Shown one piece after another: positions 16,996 to 25,180 of a DNA stretch of 64,000 nt. The notes beneath the pieces were generated by a model. The model was not told the DNA's origin. It searched no databases and worked only from the letters and a program-made list of their open reading frames with translations. Source of the stretch: Posidoniimonas corsicana (GTDB lineage: Bacteria; Planctomycetota; Planctomycetia; Pirellulales; Lacipirellulaceae); assembly GCF_007859765.1 (NCBI RefSeq), contig NZ_SIHJ01000005.1, positions 62,001 through 126,000 of the forward strand, read 5' to 3'. Position 1 is the first letter of the stretch. Every line of letters starts with the position of its first letter. The translations under genes were made by a program, and so were the position numbers.

Positions 16996-17640
16996 ATGCC
17001 TCCGACTCCTCCCCCTGGCGGGATGCACGTGGTCGTCGTGCACTTCCCCATCGCGTTGCTGTTCGTCGCCCCGGTGTTCGTGCTGCTAGGCGCAATCACC
17101 GGGTTGCGATCGATGATGATCAGCGCCCTAATCCTAATGACTCTGGGCGTCGCGGCCGCCTTTGTGGCGACCAGCACGGGCACGGAGGCGATGGACTACA
17201 TGGACGACTTCCCCGTCGAGGGCCAAGCATACGACGACGCCTACGAGGTGCTTGACCAGCATGAGCTCCAGGCCACCTACGCCCGCAACCTCTTCACCGG
17301 GATGACCGTGCTGTACGCCGGCGTGGTCCTGCTTACCACGTTCGCCAAGCCGATGGCGAAGGCCGCGCCCCGCATCCTGCTCAACCTGGTGTTCCTGGGG
17401 CTGTGGGCCTACCCGGTCACCCAACTGGCCAACGCCGCCCACGATGGCGGACGCTTGGTGCACCAGTACGGACTGCAGGCGCCGCTCGCCGAGACCGCCG
17501 AGGTTGAAGAGGACGAGGAGGAACCCGAAGAGGACGAAGTCGACGTTACCGATGAAGACGTTGAGGACGCTGCCGAAACACCCGCCGAGGCAGAAGCAGA
17601 AGAATCCGAGACTGGACTCGAGGCGGTCCCCGCCGAGTAG
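16996..17640 (+). CDS. DUF2231-type membrane protein with acidic tail
   Basis: A 214-residue protein started at the ATG at 16996. The opening MHVVVVHFPIALLFVAPVFV is the typical DUF2231 segment (HFPIAL). Four membrane segments are likely (about 12-34, 38-60, 100-118, 125-145). The C-terminal 50 residues are a Glu/Asp-rich tail (EVEEDEEEPEEDEVDVTDED), probably disordered. DUF2231 proteins are uncharacterised and often sit with cytochrome or heme-related genes; here the next gene is a small membrane protein ten bases downstream, so the two probably share an operon. Confidence 0.82.
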   Translation: MPPTPPPGGMHVVVVHFPIALLFVAPVFVLLGAITGLRSMMISALILMTLGVAAAFVATSTGTEAMDYMDDFPVEGQAYDDAYEVLDQHELQATYARNLFTGMTVLYAGVVLLTTFAKPMAKAAPRILLNLVFLGLWAYPVTQLANAAHDGGRLVHQYGLQAPLAETAEVEEDEEEPEEDEVDVTDEDVEDAAETPAEAEAEESETGLEAVPAE

Positions 17641-17650
17641 CACCAATCCG

Positions 17651-17836
17651 ATGAACCAACTCCGAAGCCTGATTCGCGACACCTGGTGGCTGTGGGCCGC
17701 GGCCCTTGCGGCGACCACCCTGCAGATACGCTATGTCAGCTGGTTCTTCCTCGTAAACCTGCCCATCCTGCTGGTGGTGTTCGTCTACTTCGCGTTTATC
17801 CGGTACGACAGCGAAGGCCGCGTCCGGACGCAGTAG
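17651..17836 (+). CDS. Small two-helix membrane protein
   Basis: A 61-residue protein (MNQLRSLIRDTWWLWAAALA...) with two hydrophobic segments, WWLWAAALAATTLQI and WFFLVNLPILLVVFVYFAFI, and a charged C-terminus (RYDSEGRVRTQ). It starts ten bases after the DUF2231 gene and is likely translated from the same mRNA. Codon bias and membrane pattern support it. Function unknown; it may be a partner of the DUF2231 protein. Confidence 0.72.
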   Translation: MNQLRSLIRDTWWLWAAALAATTLQIRYVSWFFLVNLPILLVVFVYFAFIRYDSEGRVRTQ

Positions 17837-17866
17837 CGGTCGCACGACCGGACCGCGAATCACCGC

Positions 17867-18295
17867 CTACTCGTCAGCGACAAACGGCCGCAGGCGGTCG
17901 GCAATCTCGTCGGGTATCGGTGTGGCGACGGGCGTCTGCCCCGGCTCGATGCGGCAGCAGACGCTTGTCATCCGTCCGGTGGCGGCCGGCGTGTCGCCAC
18001 GAGAGATGTCGAACCGGTAGGTCACGCTCTTCGTGCCTAGGCGTTCGATGGACACCGCGACGTCGAGCTCGTCCTCGCAACGCACCGGCGCCTGGTAGTC
18101 GCACTGGACGTTGACCCGGGGGAAGCTCAGGGCATCGTCGTCGCCGAGCCGCTGGAAGACGCTTAGGCCCAGGCTTCTCAGCAGGGCGTGCTCGGCCGAC
18201 TCCATGTACCTGAAGAACGCCGAGAAGTGGGCGATGCCCGCCATGTCGGTGTCGGAGAACTCGACGAACCGCTGCGTGCGAAAGACTTCGGGCAT
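17867..18295 (-). CDS. Hot-dog fold acyl-CoA thioesterase
   Basis: A 142-residue protein from the ATG at 18293-18295. The N-terminal motif FVEFSDTDMAGIAHFSAFFRYMESAEHALL matches 4-hydroxybenzoyl-CoA thioesterase/YbgC-like proteins: an Asp in the loop (Asp15/Asp17) and Glu32 on the long helix are the expected active-site residues. The beta-sheet segments CDYQAPVRCEDELDVAV and SVTYRFDISRGD follow. It should hydrolyse an acyl-CoA or aryl-CoA; the substrate is unknown. A longer frame upstream is rejected because family members start just before the first strand. Neighbour is rpsR on the same strand. Confidence 0.88.
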   Translation of the reverse strand: MPEVFRTQRFVEFSDTDMAGIAHFSAFFRYMESAEHALLRSLGLSVFQRLGDDDALSFPRVNVQCDYQAPVRCEDELDVAVSIERLGTKSVTYRFDISRGDTPAATGRMTSVCCRIEPGQTPVATPIPDEIADRLRPFVADE

Positions 18296-18403
18296 GACGC
18301 TAGTTGCCTGCGGTTGCGGCAGGCCGAGGGGCCACACGCCTCGTGATCGGCCGGCAGGTAAAAGCACGAACCGAACCCACCCGGTTGGGCCCCGATCGCG
18401 GGA

Positions 18404-18682
18404 TCAGTCGCCCACGTAAGGCATCAGGGCCATGAAGCGTGCCCGCTTGATCGCCCGGGCAACCGCGTTCTGGCTGGCGGCGTGGCAGCCGCTCTTGCGG
18501 CGGCTGACAATACGGCCGTGACGGTTGGTCAACTTGGAGAGGAGCTCCAGGTCCTTGTAGTCGACGTACATCGGCTTCGGCTTGACGCCATCGATGAACA
18601 AGGGGTCCTTCTTCGGTGTCTTAACCTTGGAACGCCGCTTGTTGTTGGGGCCGCTGCTACGCCGCTTCTTGCCAAACGCCAT
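18404..18682 (-). CDS. rpsR: Small ribosomal subunit protein bS18
   Basis: A 92-residue protein with a basic N-terminus (KKRRSSGPNNKRRSKVK), then the conserved core VDYKDLELLSKLTNRHGRIV and QNAVARAIKRARFMALMPYV, typical bS18. It binds 16S rRNA next to bS6. Unlike many bacteria, rpsF, ssb and rplI are not adjacent; isolated ribosomal genes are usual in planctomycetes. Confidence 0.96.
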   Translation of the reverse strand: MAFGKKRRSSGPNNKRRSKVKTPKKDPLFIDGVKPKPMYVDYKDLELLSKLTNRHGRIVSRRKSGCHAASQNAVARAIKRARFMALMPYVGD

Positions 18683-18936
18683 GGTCGAAAGCTTGCTACG
18701 TGGGGGATTGGGGCTCGCTCAGATACACAAGCCCCGCATTATACGCCTTCGAAGGACCTACGCAAGCCCGTAGGCGGCCGGCGCCTGCTGCCTGCACCTG
18801 TCGGCCCAAATCCGGCAGACGAGGCTTGCGTTGGTTGCGGCATTCACCAATGCTGGTGCGGAGTGGCCCAGCCGGGGACGCCTGGGCCGCCCTCCTCGGC
18901 CCCTCGACGCACCGCCACCCCGCGGAACCGGCAACC

Positions 18937-21900
18937 ATGCCGCAGCGCAGCACCGCCTCGGACGCCAGCCCGACGCCACGCCACCAGCCGGCTACGCCCC
19001 CGAACGGTCCGCGGGCCGATCCCCCGGTCCCCCCCCACGGCGAAGGCAATCACTTTGGCGGGCCGCAGGCCTCGGCCGCCGACCTGAGAATCGCCGTCGA
19101 TATGTCGCCGGCGCCGTGCTGCTGGCTGGGCCGGAATGGGGCGATCCTCCACTGCAACAGCCTGGCTACCGACCTGCTCGGCGCGGTTCCGCCGCCCGGC
19201 ACGCTGATCCAGTCCTTCGGTGTTCCGTGGGAGCGGATTGGCTCTGATGGCAGCGGGACCGCGGAAGTAGCAGAAATGCCCGCCACACTTCGTGATGCCG
19301 CGGGCGTCAAACGTCAGGTTCAGCTAAGCGTCCGTGCGATCGAGAATGGCGACTTCTTGTGCGCCCTGACCGAGCTACCTTCCACCGAAAGCTGTAGCGC
19401 CGGCGGCGCCCTCAATGCTGAGGACGAGCGGGATCGACTTCGCACGGTGCTGGAGAACGTCGCTTCCGGAGTGGTGGTGATGGACTTCAACGGCGTCGTT
19501 CGCGGCGCCTACTCCGTTCGCTGCGGCGGACAGGAAACGCCGCTAACGCCGGGGGTCAACATCCGCCAAGTCCGCGACCAGTTTCACGTGGAGCTGCCCA
19601 GCGGCGAACCGTTGCCGTTCGAACAGTGGCCCTACATGAAGATGATGCGTGGCGAGGAGGTCAATGACGTCCTGCTCTACGTCCAACCTCGCGGCAAGCC
19701 ACACGGCGGTTGGTTCCGGTACAACGGGCGGAAGGTTCACGACGAGCACGGCGGCGAAGACCTGTTCGTCATGACGGTGCGCGACGAATCCGATCAGCAG
19801 AACGCACTCGCCGCCCTCCGTGAGAGCGAGGGACGCTTCCGACAGATCTTCGACAACACGGCGGTCGGACTCACGATGATCGACTCGGCCACCGGGCAGT
19901 TCCTCGCCGCGAATGGCCGCGTGGCCGAGATGCTCGGCTACTCGCCAAAGGAGCTGCTCGGGAAGACCTTCGCCGACGTCACGCACCCCGACGACCGCGA
20001 GGCCGACGCCGCTAGGTTCAAGGCGGCGATCGCGGATGGCAAACTTCAGTACGGCATGGAGAAGCGCTATCAACGCAAAGACGGCTCGACCATGTGCGCG
20101 TTGCTGGAGGTCGTGGTGCGTCGGGAAGACGAGGACCTCCCGCGCCGCTCCTACGGAATCATCCTCGACATCACCGCCCGCAAGCAGGCGGAGGAGCGGC
20201 TACGGGAGAGCGAAGAACGCTTCCGTGCGATCTTCGAGAACGCGGCGGTCGGGGTGACAGTTGTCGAAGCGATCAGCCGCCGTTTCATGGAGGTTAACCG
20301 GTGCTTTGCAGACATGCTGGGCTACACCCGAGACGAGATGCTCCGCCTGACCGTCGACGACATTACCCACCCCGAGGACATTGAGAAGTACCCCAGGGGC
20401 CTGGCGGCGGCCGTTGAGCAGGGCGGCCGCGAATTTGTGGCCGAGAAGCGACACCTCTGCAAGGACGGCTCGGTCAAGTGGGTCAGCGTCGACGTGGCGG
20501 TCCAGCGTGACTACCGGGGCCGGCCCACCCACTCGATCGGGATCGTACGGGACATCACCGCGACAAAGACCGCCGACCGCAAACTACGCGAGAGCGAGAC
20601 GCGGTTCCGCCGGCTGGCCGACTCGATCCCCGAAATCGTCTGGGTGTCCGAAGCCGACGGGCGGCTGCGGTACCGCAACCGCCGCAGCGAGGAGCTCTTC
20701 CAAACTTTCCTGCAAGACAGCCAAGATCCTCGGGTCGCAAAGATCATCCACCCGCTTGATGTAGCACGCCGCAACAAGGCCTGGGCGCGGAGCCTGAGAA
20801 CGGGCGAGGACTACGAGTGCGAGCTGCGGGTGGCTGATCCGGACGGCGCCAACTTCCGTTGGATGCTCTCCCGGGCGGTCGCGGCGCGGGACGACTCGGG
20901 GCAGATCGAGGGTTGGTACGGAACGGCGACCGACATCCACGACCTGAAGGTGGCCGAGCAGGCGTTGCAGCAGGAACGCGAACGCTTCATGACCATCGCC
21001 CAAGCGTCACCGGGCGTGCTCAACACGCTCCACATCGACCCCGGTGGGCGCCTCTCCTTCCCCTACGCCAGCGCCGGAATCGTCGACCTGACCGGAATCC
21101 CCTCCTCCGCGTTGGAAGCGGACGCCTCGCACCTGCTCGACGCCGTCCACCCCGACGATCTCGCCGGGCTGCTCCAGACGGTACAGCAGGCGGCCGCGGG
21201 CCGGGACGGCTGGTGCCACCAGTTCCGGATCCGCTGCCCCGATCGCGGTGAGGTCTGGCTCGAGGGTCGCTACGCCCACGGGGCGGTCATGAACGGCGCA
21301 GTCACCCAACACGGGGTGCTGACCGACGTAACCGACTCCCGCCGTCTGGCGGATCACATCCGCGACACGCAGAAGATGGAAGCGATCGGCCGGCTGGCCG
21401 GCGGAGTCGCCCACGACTTCAACAACCTGCTCGCTGTGATCCTCGGCGAAGCAGAGCTGCAGCTCGAAACGGAGCGGCTCGACGACTCGACCCGCGAAGC
21501 CTTGAGCGTGATCGCCGAAGCAGCCGGAAAGGGCGCCACCCTCACACGACAACTCCTGACGTTCAGTCGCCGCCGGGCCGAGACCTCCCTGTCGCTCGAC
21601 CTTAGTGAGCAGATCCAGGCGCTCTGGAAGCTGGCGGCTCGACTTGTCGGCAAGGGGGTCCAGTGCGACAACGCCCTCTCCGAATCTGCGCTCCCCGTGC
21701 GCGCGGCGCCGGGCCAGCTCGAGCAGGCTCTGTTCAACCTGTTGATCAACGCCCGTGACGCCATGAGCGGCGAAGGGACGATTACGATCGGGACGCGGCT
21801 CGTTGACCAAGAATGCGTCGCGGGGAGATCGGAGACCGGCCCTTGGGCTGAATTGTTCGTCCGCGACCATGGCCCCGGCATCCCAGAAGAAGTTCGTCAG

Positions 21901-22101
21901 CGGATGTTCGAACCGTTCTTCACCACCAAGGAGGTCGGCAAGGGGACCGGGCTCGGCCTGGCGGTCGTGCACGGCATCGCCGAGCAGTGTGGCGGCGCCA
22001 TCCTGGCCGAGTCGCCTCCCGAGGGGGGAGCGACCTTCCGGCTCCTGCTCCCACTCTGCCCGCCAGACGCGGACCCAGCGGACGGGCGAACCGGCGGGTA
22101 G
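18937..22101 (+). CDS. Multi-PAS sensor histidine kinase
   Basis: A 1054-residue kinase from the ATG at 18937; upstream in-frame sequence lacks any domain. No membrane segment is seen, so it is cytoplasmic. PAS-like units begin near residues 50, 165, 296 (SEGRFRQIFDNTAVGLTMID), 424 (SEERFRAIFENAAVGVTVVE), 552 (SETRFRRLADSIPEIVWVSE) and 678 (ERERFMTIAQASPGVLN), each followed by a PAC-like strand. The phosphoacceptor is His826 in GGVAHDFNNLLA, with an HWE/HDFNN-type box. The ATPase has EQALFNLLINARDAM (N box), DHGPGIP (G1), FEPFFTTKEVGKGTGLGLAV. There is no receiver domain. It is convergent with a FixJ-like regulator 62 bases away, a likely partner. Confidence 0.93.
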   Translation: MPQRSTASDASPTPRHQPATPPNGPRADPPVPPHGEGNHFGGPQASAADLRIAVDMSPAPCCWLGRNGAILHCNSLATDLLGAVPPPGTLIQSFGVPWERIGSDGSGTAEVAEMPATLRDAAGVKRQVQLSVRAIENGDFLCALTELPSTESCSAGGALNAEDERDRLRTVLENVASGVVVMDFNGVVRGAYSVRCGGQETPLTPGVNIRQVRDQFHVELPSGEPLPFEQWPYMKMMRGEEVNDVLLYVQPRGKPHGGWFRYNGRKVHDEHGGEDLFVMTVRDESDQQNALAALRESEGRFRQIFDNTAVGLTMIDSATGQFLAANGRVAEMLGYSPKELLGKTFADVTHPDDREADAARFKAAIADGKLQYGMEKRYQRKDGSTMCALLEVVVRREDEDLPRRSYGIILDITARKQAEERLRESEERFRAIFENAAVGVTVVEAISRRFMEVNRCFADMLGYTRDEMLRLTVDDITHPEDIEKYPRGLAAAVEQGGREFVAEKRHLCKDGSVKWVSVDVAVQRDYRGRPTHSIGIVRDITATKTADRKLRESETRFRRLADSIPEIVWVSEADGRLRYRNRRSEELFQTFLQDSQDPRVAKIIHPLDVARRNKAWARSLRTGEDYECELRVADPDGANFRWMLSRAVAARDDSGQIEGWYGTATDIHDLKVAEQALQQERERFMTIAQASPGVLNTLHIDPGGRLSFPYASAGIVDLTGIPSSALEADASHLLDAVHPDDLAGLLQTVQQAAAGRDGWCHQFRIRCPDRGEVWLEGRYAHGAVMNGAVTQHGVLTDVTDSRRLADHIRDTQKMEAIGRLAGGVAHDFNNLLAVILGEAELQLETERLDDSTREALSVIAEAAGKGATLTRQLLTFSRRRAETSLSLDLSEQIQALWKLAARLVGKGVQCDNALSESALPVRAAPGQLEQALFNLLINARDAMSGEGTITIGTRLVDQECVAGRSETGPWAELFVRDHGPGIPEEVRQRMFEPFFTTKEVGKGTGLGLAVVHGIAEQCGGAILAESPPEGGATFRLLLPLCPPDADPADGRTGG

Positions 22102-22163
22102 TCGGAGTCGCGATTGCCCCTTGAACAAACCTTGGGGCAACCAACGCGTTGCGTCTATGCCCG

Positions 22164-22784
22164 CTACCGGCGTCCGAACAGCGCGTACCGCTCCGACACC
22201 GCGGCGAGTTCCGCGGCGGTCGCAACGCCCATCTTCTCGAACACCGAGTGGCGGCGTCGGTCGAGCGTGCGGGCGCTCATGTTGAGCCTGCTCGCCAGCA
22301 CCTTGTTGGCGGTCCCCTGCACGACGCCCTGCATCACGGCCAGCTCCTCCTCGCTGAGGCCGGACATCCGCTGCCGCATGTCGTGGGCCTGGTCGCGTCG
22401 CAGGCGCCGTTCCGTGCCCTTGTCGACCGCTCTGGCGACGGCCGCCAGCAGTTCGATCGAGCTGATCGGCTTCTCCATGATCGTCGCGACGCCGCCCTCC
22501 ATCAGCTTGACCGCGGTCGGGACGTCGGCGTAACCGGACAGCACGATCACCGGGAGCGTCGGGTCGATTTGCCGCAGCCGCTCAACCAAATCTGCCCCCT
22601 CAATGCCGGGCATCTTGAGGTCGGTCACGACACAGGCGTCGGTCGGGCTGTAGTCCTGGAGGTAGGAGCTCGCGTCGTTGAAGCAACGGCAGCGGTACCC
22701 GTTACCGTCGAGGATTGAGCAAGTGACCTTGAGCACGGCCGGGTCGTCATCGATCACGCACACCGTATGGGGCGTTATGGGCAA
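22164..22784 (-). CDS. FixJ/NarL-type response regulator
   Basis: A 206-residue regulator. Receiver domain: acidic pocket Asp12-Asp14, phosphoacceptor Asp55 in VVTDLKMPG, Ser83 in VLSGYADV, Lys105 in MEKP. LuxR-type helix-turn-helix near the C-terminus: LSEEELAVMQGVVQGTANKV, SARTLDRRRHSVFEKMGV. The start is a TTG at 22782-22784, because GGAGGG lies five bases upstream and the resulting N-terminus begins directly at the receiver fold; longer in-frame sequence is basic and unlike the family. It is probably the output of the multi-PAS kinase encoded convergently. FixJ-like regulators are transcription activators after phosphorylation. Confidence 0.93.
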   Translation of the reverse strand: MPITPHTVCVIDDDPAVLKVTCSILDGNGYRCRCFNDASSYLQDYSPTDACVVTDLKMPGIEGADLVERLRQIDPTLPVIVLSGYADVPTAVKLMEGGVATIMEKPISSIELLAAVARAVDKGTERRLRRDQAHDMRQRMSGLSEEELAVMQGVVQGTANKVLASRLNMSARTLDRRRHSVFEKMGVATAAELAAVSERYALFGRR

Positions 22785-22789
22785 AACGG

Positions 22790-22795
22790 CCCTCC
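22790..22795 (-). promoter_or_regulatory. Ribosome binding site fixing the TTG start of the FixJ-like gene
   Basis: GGAGGG on the minus strand, five bases before the TTG at 22782-22784. Confidence 0.7.
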
Positions 22796-23069
22796 AACTG
22801 CAGAGCGAAAGGGAAGCCAAATACTCGTGAGCCCCTCGTCTATCCCGCCGCCTACGTCTAATTAAAGCGACCGCATGATCCGGTCGCAACACCGAAGCGT
22901 TACTTACTCCAAGCTTAGCTCTTAGCCTCAAACGCGTTGCGTCATGCACACACCGCCCGCTGGTGCAGGAGACACTAACGCGCACACGCCGGATAGGTTG
23001 GTCGCCTACGCATGCAACGCTCGCCGCCGCGATTGCAGTATTCGTTGCTCAAGTAACGAAGCGTGCGAT

Positions 23070-24326
23070 CTAACCGCCTGACTGGCCGTCAAACCGGAGA
23101 AGTTTACTGCGGGTTCGGAAAAGCACCCCGTCGCGCGTTGGCGTGGGCGTAGCGACAATCTCTCCCCCTAAGTCGCCCTCTGAGATGAGCTCAAAACCAT
23201 CCTTTACCGACACCACAAACACGGCGCCGTCCTCGCGAGCGCAGTACAGCCGCCCGCCGGCCAGCAGCGGAGAGCTGTAGTACTTTCGGTTGCTGCGCGG
23301 CAGGCGCTCGCTCCACAGCACCTCGCCGCTCTTCGCGTCCAGGCAGCTGAGCGTTCCGCGATCTTCCAGGTTGTAGATGCGATTATCGACAATCACCGGC
23401 GATGGGACGTCGGCGCCCACACGGGTGGCGTTCCACAGCCAGCGTTCTTCCTGCGTTGCGTCGGCGGGGCCGGTAACCCGAACAGCGGCGAAGTAGTCGC
23501 CGCGGCCGTACGGAACGTAGGCCACGCCGTCGGCGACGGTCGCCGACGCGATCACGCGCCACATCCCCTGGTTCTCCGGGTTGAAACCGCCACACTCCCA
23601 CAACAGCTTGCCGCTCTGGGCGTCGTGACCGGTGAGGTGGTCCGCCCCCCAGGTGACAATGGTCTCTCTACCGTCCTCCGAAATGACCGCCGGAGTGGTG
23701 TACGCCTGGTCTGATTCCCGTGGCCGGGCGTAGTGCCGATCGGCCCTCCACACCTCTTGGCCGGATTTCAGGTCGAGTGTCACGAGGTACGCGTTTTTTT
23801 CTTGGATTACCGCGACAGCGACGCCAGCACTCGTCAGCACCGGCGAGGTGCCCAGGTCCCACCACAGCGAATCATCGCCGTACTCCTCCTGCAGGTTCTT
23901 CCGCCACAGCTCGTCGCCGTCGTGCGTGAGGCAGACGATGTTGCCGCTCTTGAAGTAGGCCACCACGTAGTCGGCGTTGCAGACGGCCGACGGGTTGCTG
24001 CCGGTCGCGCTCTTGTGCTTCCCACCCTCGCCGCCGGGCAGCGCGACCCGCCACTGCAGCTCCCCCTCTTGCGAGTAGCAACAAACCAGGTCGCTCCCGT
24101 CGTCGGACGCGGTCAGGAAGATCGCGCCGCCCCACTCCACCGGCGTCGACGTCCCCTCGCCCGGCAGCGGTGTCTCCCACGCCTTGGTCGCGTCGGAGAT
24201 CTCGGCGGGGTACTCGCCCGCCGGCGCGACGGCGTTGCCATGGGGGCCACGCCAGCTCGGCCACTCCATCGACCAACTCGGCGAAGCGCACAGCGCGCAG
24301 AGGACAAGAACGGATGCGGATCGCAT
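23070..24326 (-). CDS. Secreted PQQ-like beta-propeller protein
   Basis: A 418-residue protein from the ATG at 24324-24326 with a short signal peptide (SASVLVLCALCASPSWS). The mature N-terminus WPSWRGPHGNAVAP is the usual opening of the planctomycete WRGP outer-membrane/periplasmic propellers. Repeated blade motifs are seen: GDELWRKNL, LKSGQEVWRAD, AQSGKLLWECGG, AKSGEVLWSERL, each a strand-turn with Gly and Trp. These resemble BamB and PQQ dehydrogenase propellers but lack quinoprotein active-site residues that I can recognise, so a binding or scaffold role is more likely than an oxidoreductase. Confidence 0.88.
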   Translation of the reverse strand: MRSASVLVLCALCASPSWSMEWPSWRGPHGNAVAPAGEYPAEISDATKAWETPLPGEGTSTPVEWGGAIFLTASDDGSDLVCCYSQEGELQWRVALPGGEGGKHKSATGSNPSAVCNADYVVAYFKSGNIVCLTHDGDELWRKNLQEEYGDDSLWWDLGTSPVLTSAGVAVAVIQEKNAYLVTLDLKSGQEVWRADRHYARPRESDQAYTTPAVISEDGRETIVTWGADHLTGHDAQSGKLLWECGGFNPENQGMWRVIASATVADGVAYVPYGRGDYFAAVRVTGPADATQEERWLWNATRVGADVPSPVIVDNRIYNLEDRGTLSCLDAKSGEVLWSERLPRSNRKYYSSPLLAGGRLYCAREDGAVFVVSVKDGFELISEGDLGGEIVATPTPTRDGVLFRTRSKLLRFDGQSGG

Positions 24327-24518
24327 GGCGGGAGCCCACGGGGTGAGGGGGGAGCGAGCCCTGAGCCTAAGCCCCCGCGGCGCGACAAGCAACAATTTCC
24401 CGCCCGCAACGGTGAGCCACTCTACCGTTCTTCGACTCCCCCACGATCGCCGAAGCATCGGCGCTCGGCGCGTGACCGAAGCGGCAGGGCTGCGGTGCAA
24501 GAACACCAGCAAACCTCC

Positions 24519-24859
24519 ATTGGATCGCGCCCGGTGGCAGGTTTCTACTGAAAAGTAGCAAGAACGCTTGGGTCCACTGCCAGGCCGCAGCGTCCGGAGG
24601 TTCTGTTCGAAACGTTTTGTCCAAAAACACGCGCGGAGCGGACAAAACTCGGGGCACAGCTCCGCCTTAATCGACCATTAAGCCTTCTTAGGACAACGAC
24701 TTGCAGCGATACCAGCGTATTTGAGCTGCGAGGGTTTTGTCCGTTTTGGCCACCGCGGCGGACAAAACCCCGATCGCCGCCCGCTAACTGGCAGGCCGAC
24801 ACGGCGCCCCCGGCAACCCTGTATTTGACCGCGCCGGGTGGCCGGTCTCTACTGAAAAC
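24519..24859 (-). repeat. Dispersed intergenic repeat element, copy 2, with two box A copies
   Basis: Read on the minus strand the order is box A (24859-24821), palindromic block 1 (about 24771-24732, TTTTGTCC ... GGACAAAA), block 2 (24651-24599, CGCTCCGCGCGTGTTTTTGG, ACAAAACG), then a second box A (24554-24519) in the same orientation. This matches copies 1 and 3 and suggests either a direct-repeat-bounded unit or the start of another truncated unit. The whole gap 24327-25180 shows no gene. Confidence 0.82.
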
Positions 24860-25147
24860 TGCTGACAATGGCGGGTGGCCAGGGTGCCGCGTCCCGCCGG
24901 AGCAGCCGCAAAATAGGTATCGTTTCAGGAGCCAACGCAATTGGCAGATTCAGGAACCACTTACTTCGGGGGTGGCAGCGGCTTCTTCGCGTCTGTTGGG
25001 CTACTCCTCGGTTTACTTGATCTTCAGACACCCGCGACGGGCAATCCGCGTGCGTACCGATAGGTGAATGAACTTGCTCTTGATAACGGCGTGGGGTTGC
25101 CATCCCGCCCGACGCTCCCGCTCACCGAAATAGGAGGGTGCGAAGAA

Positions 25148-25160
25148 GGTGTCCGACACC
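25148..25160. repeat. Short palindrome GGTGTCCGACACC
   Basis: A 13-base perfect palindrome around a central C, just beyond the 3' end of the interrupted gene. Similar GGTGTC-type palindromes recur in planctomycete intergenic DNA; its role is unknown. Confidence 0.5.
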
Positions 25161-25180
25161 CTTTCAATCCGCGGACGAAC

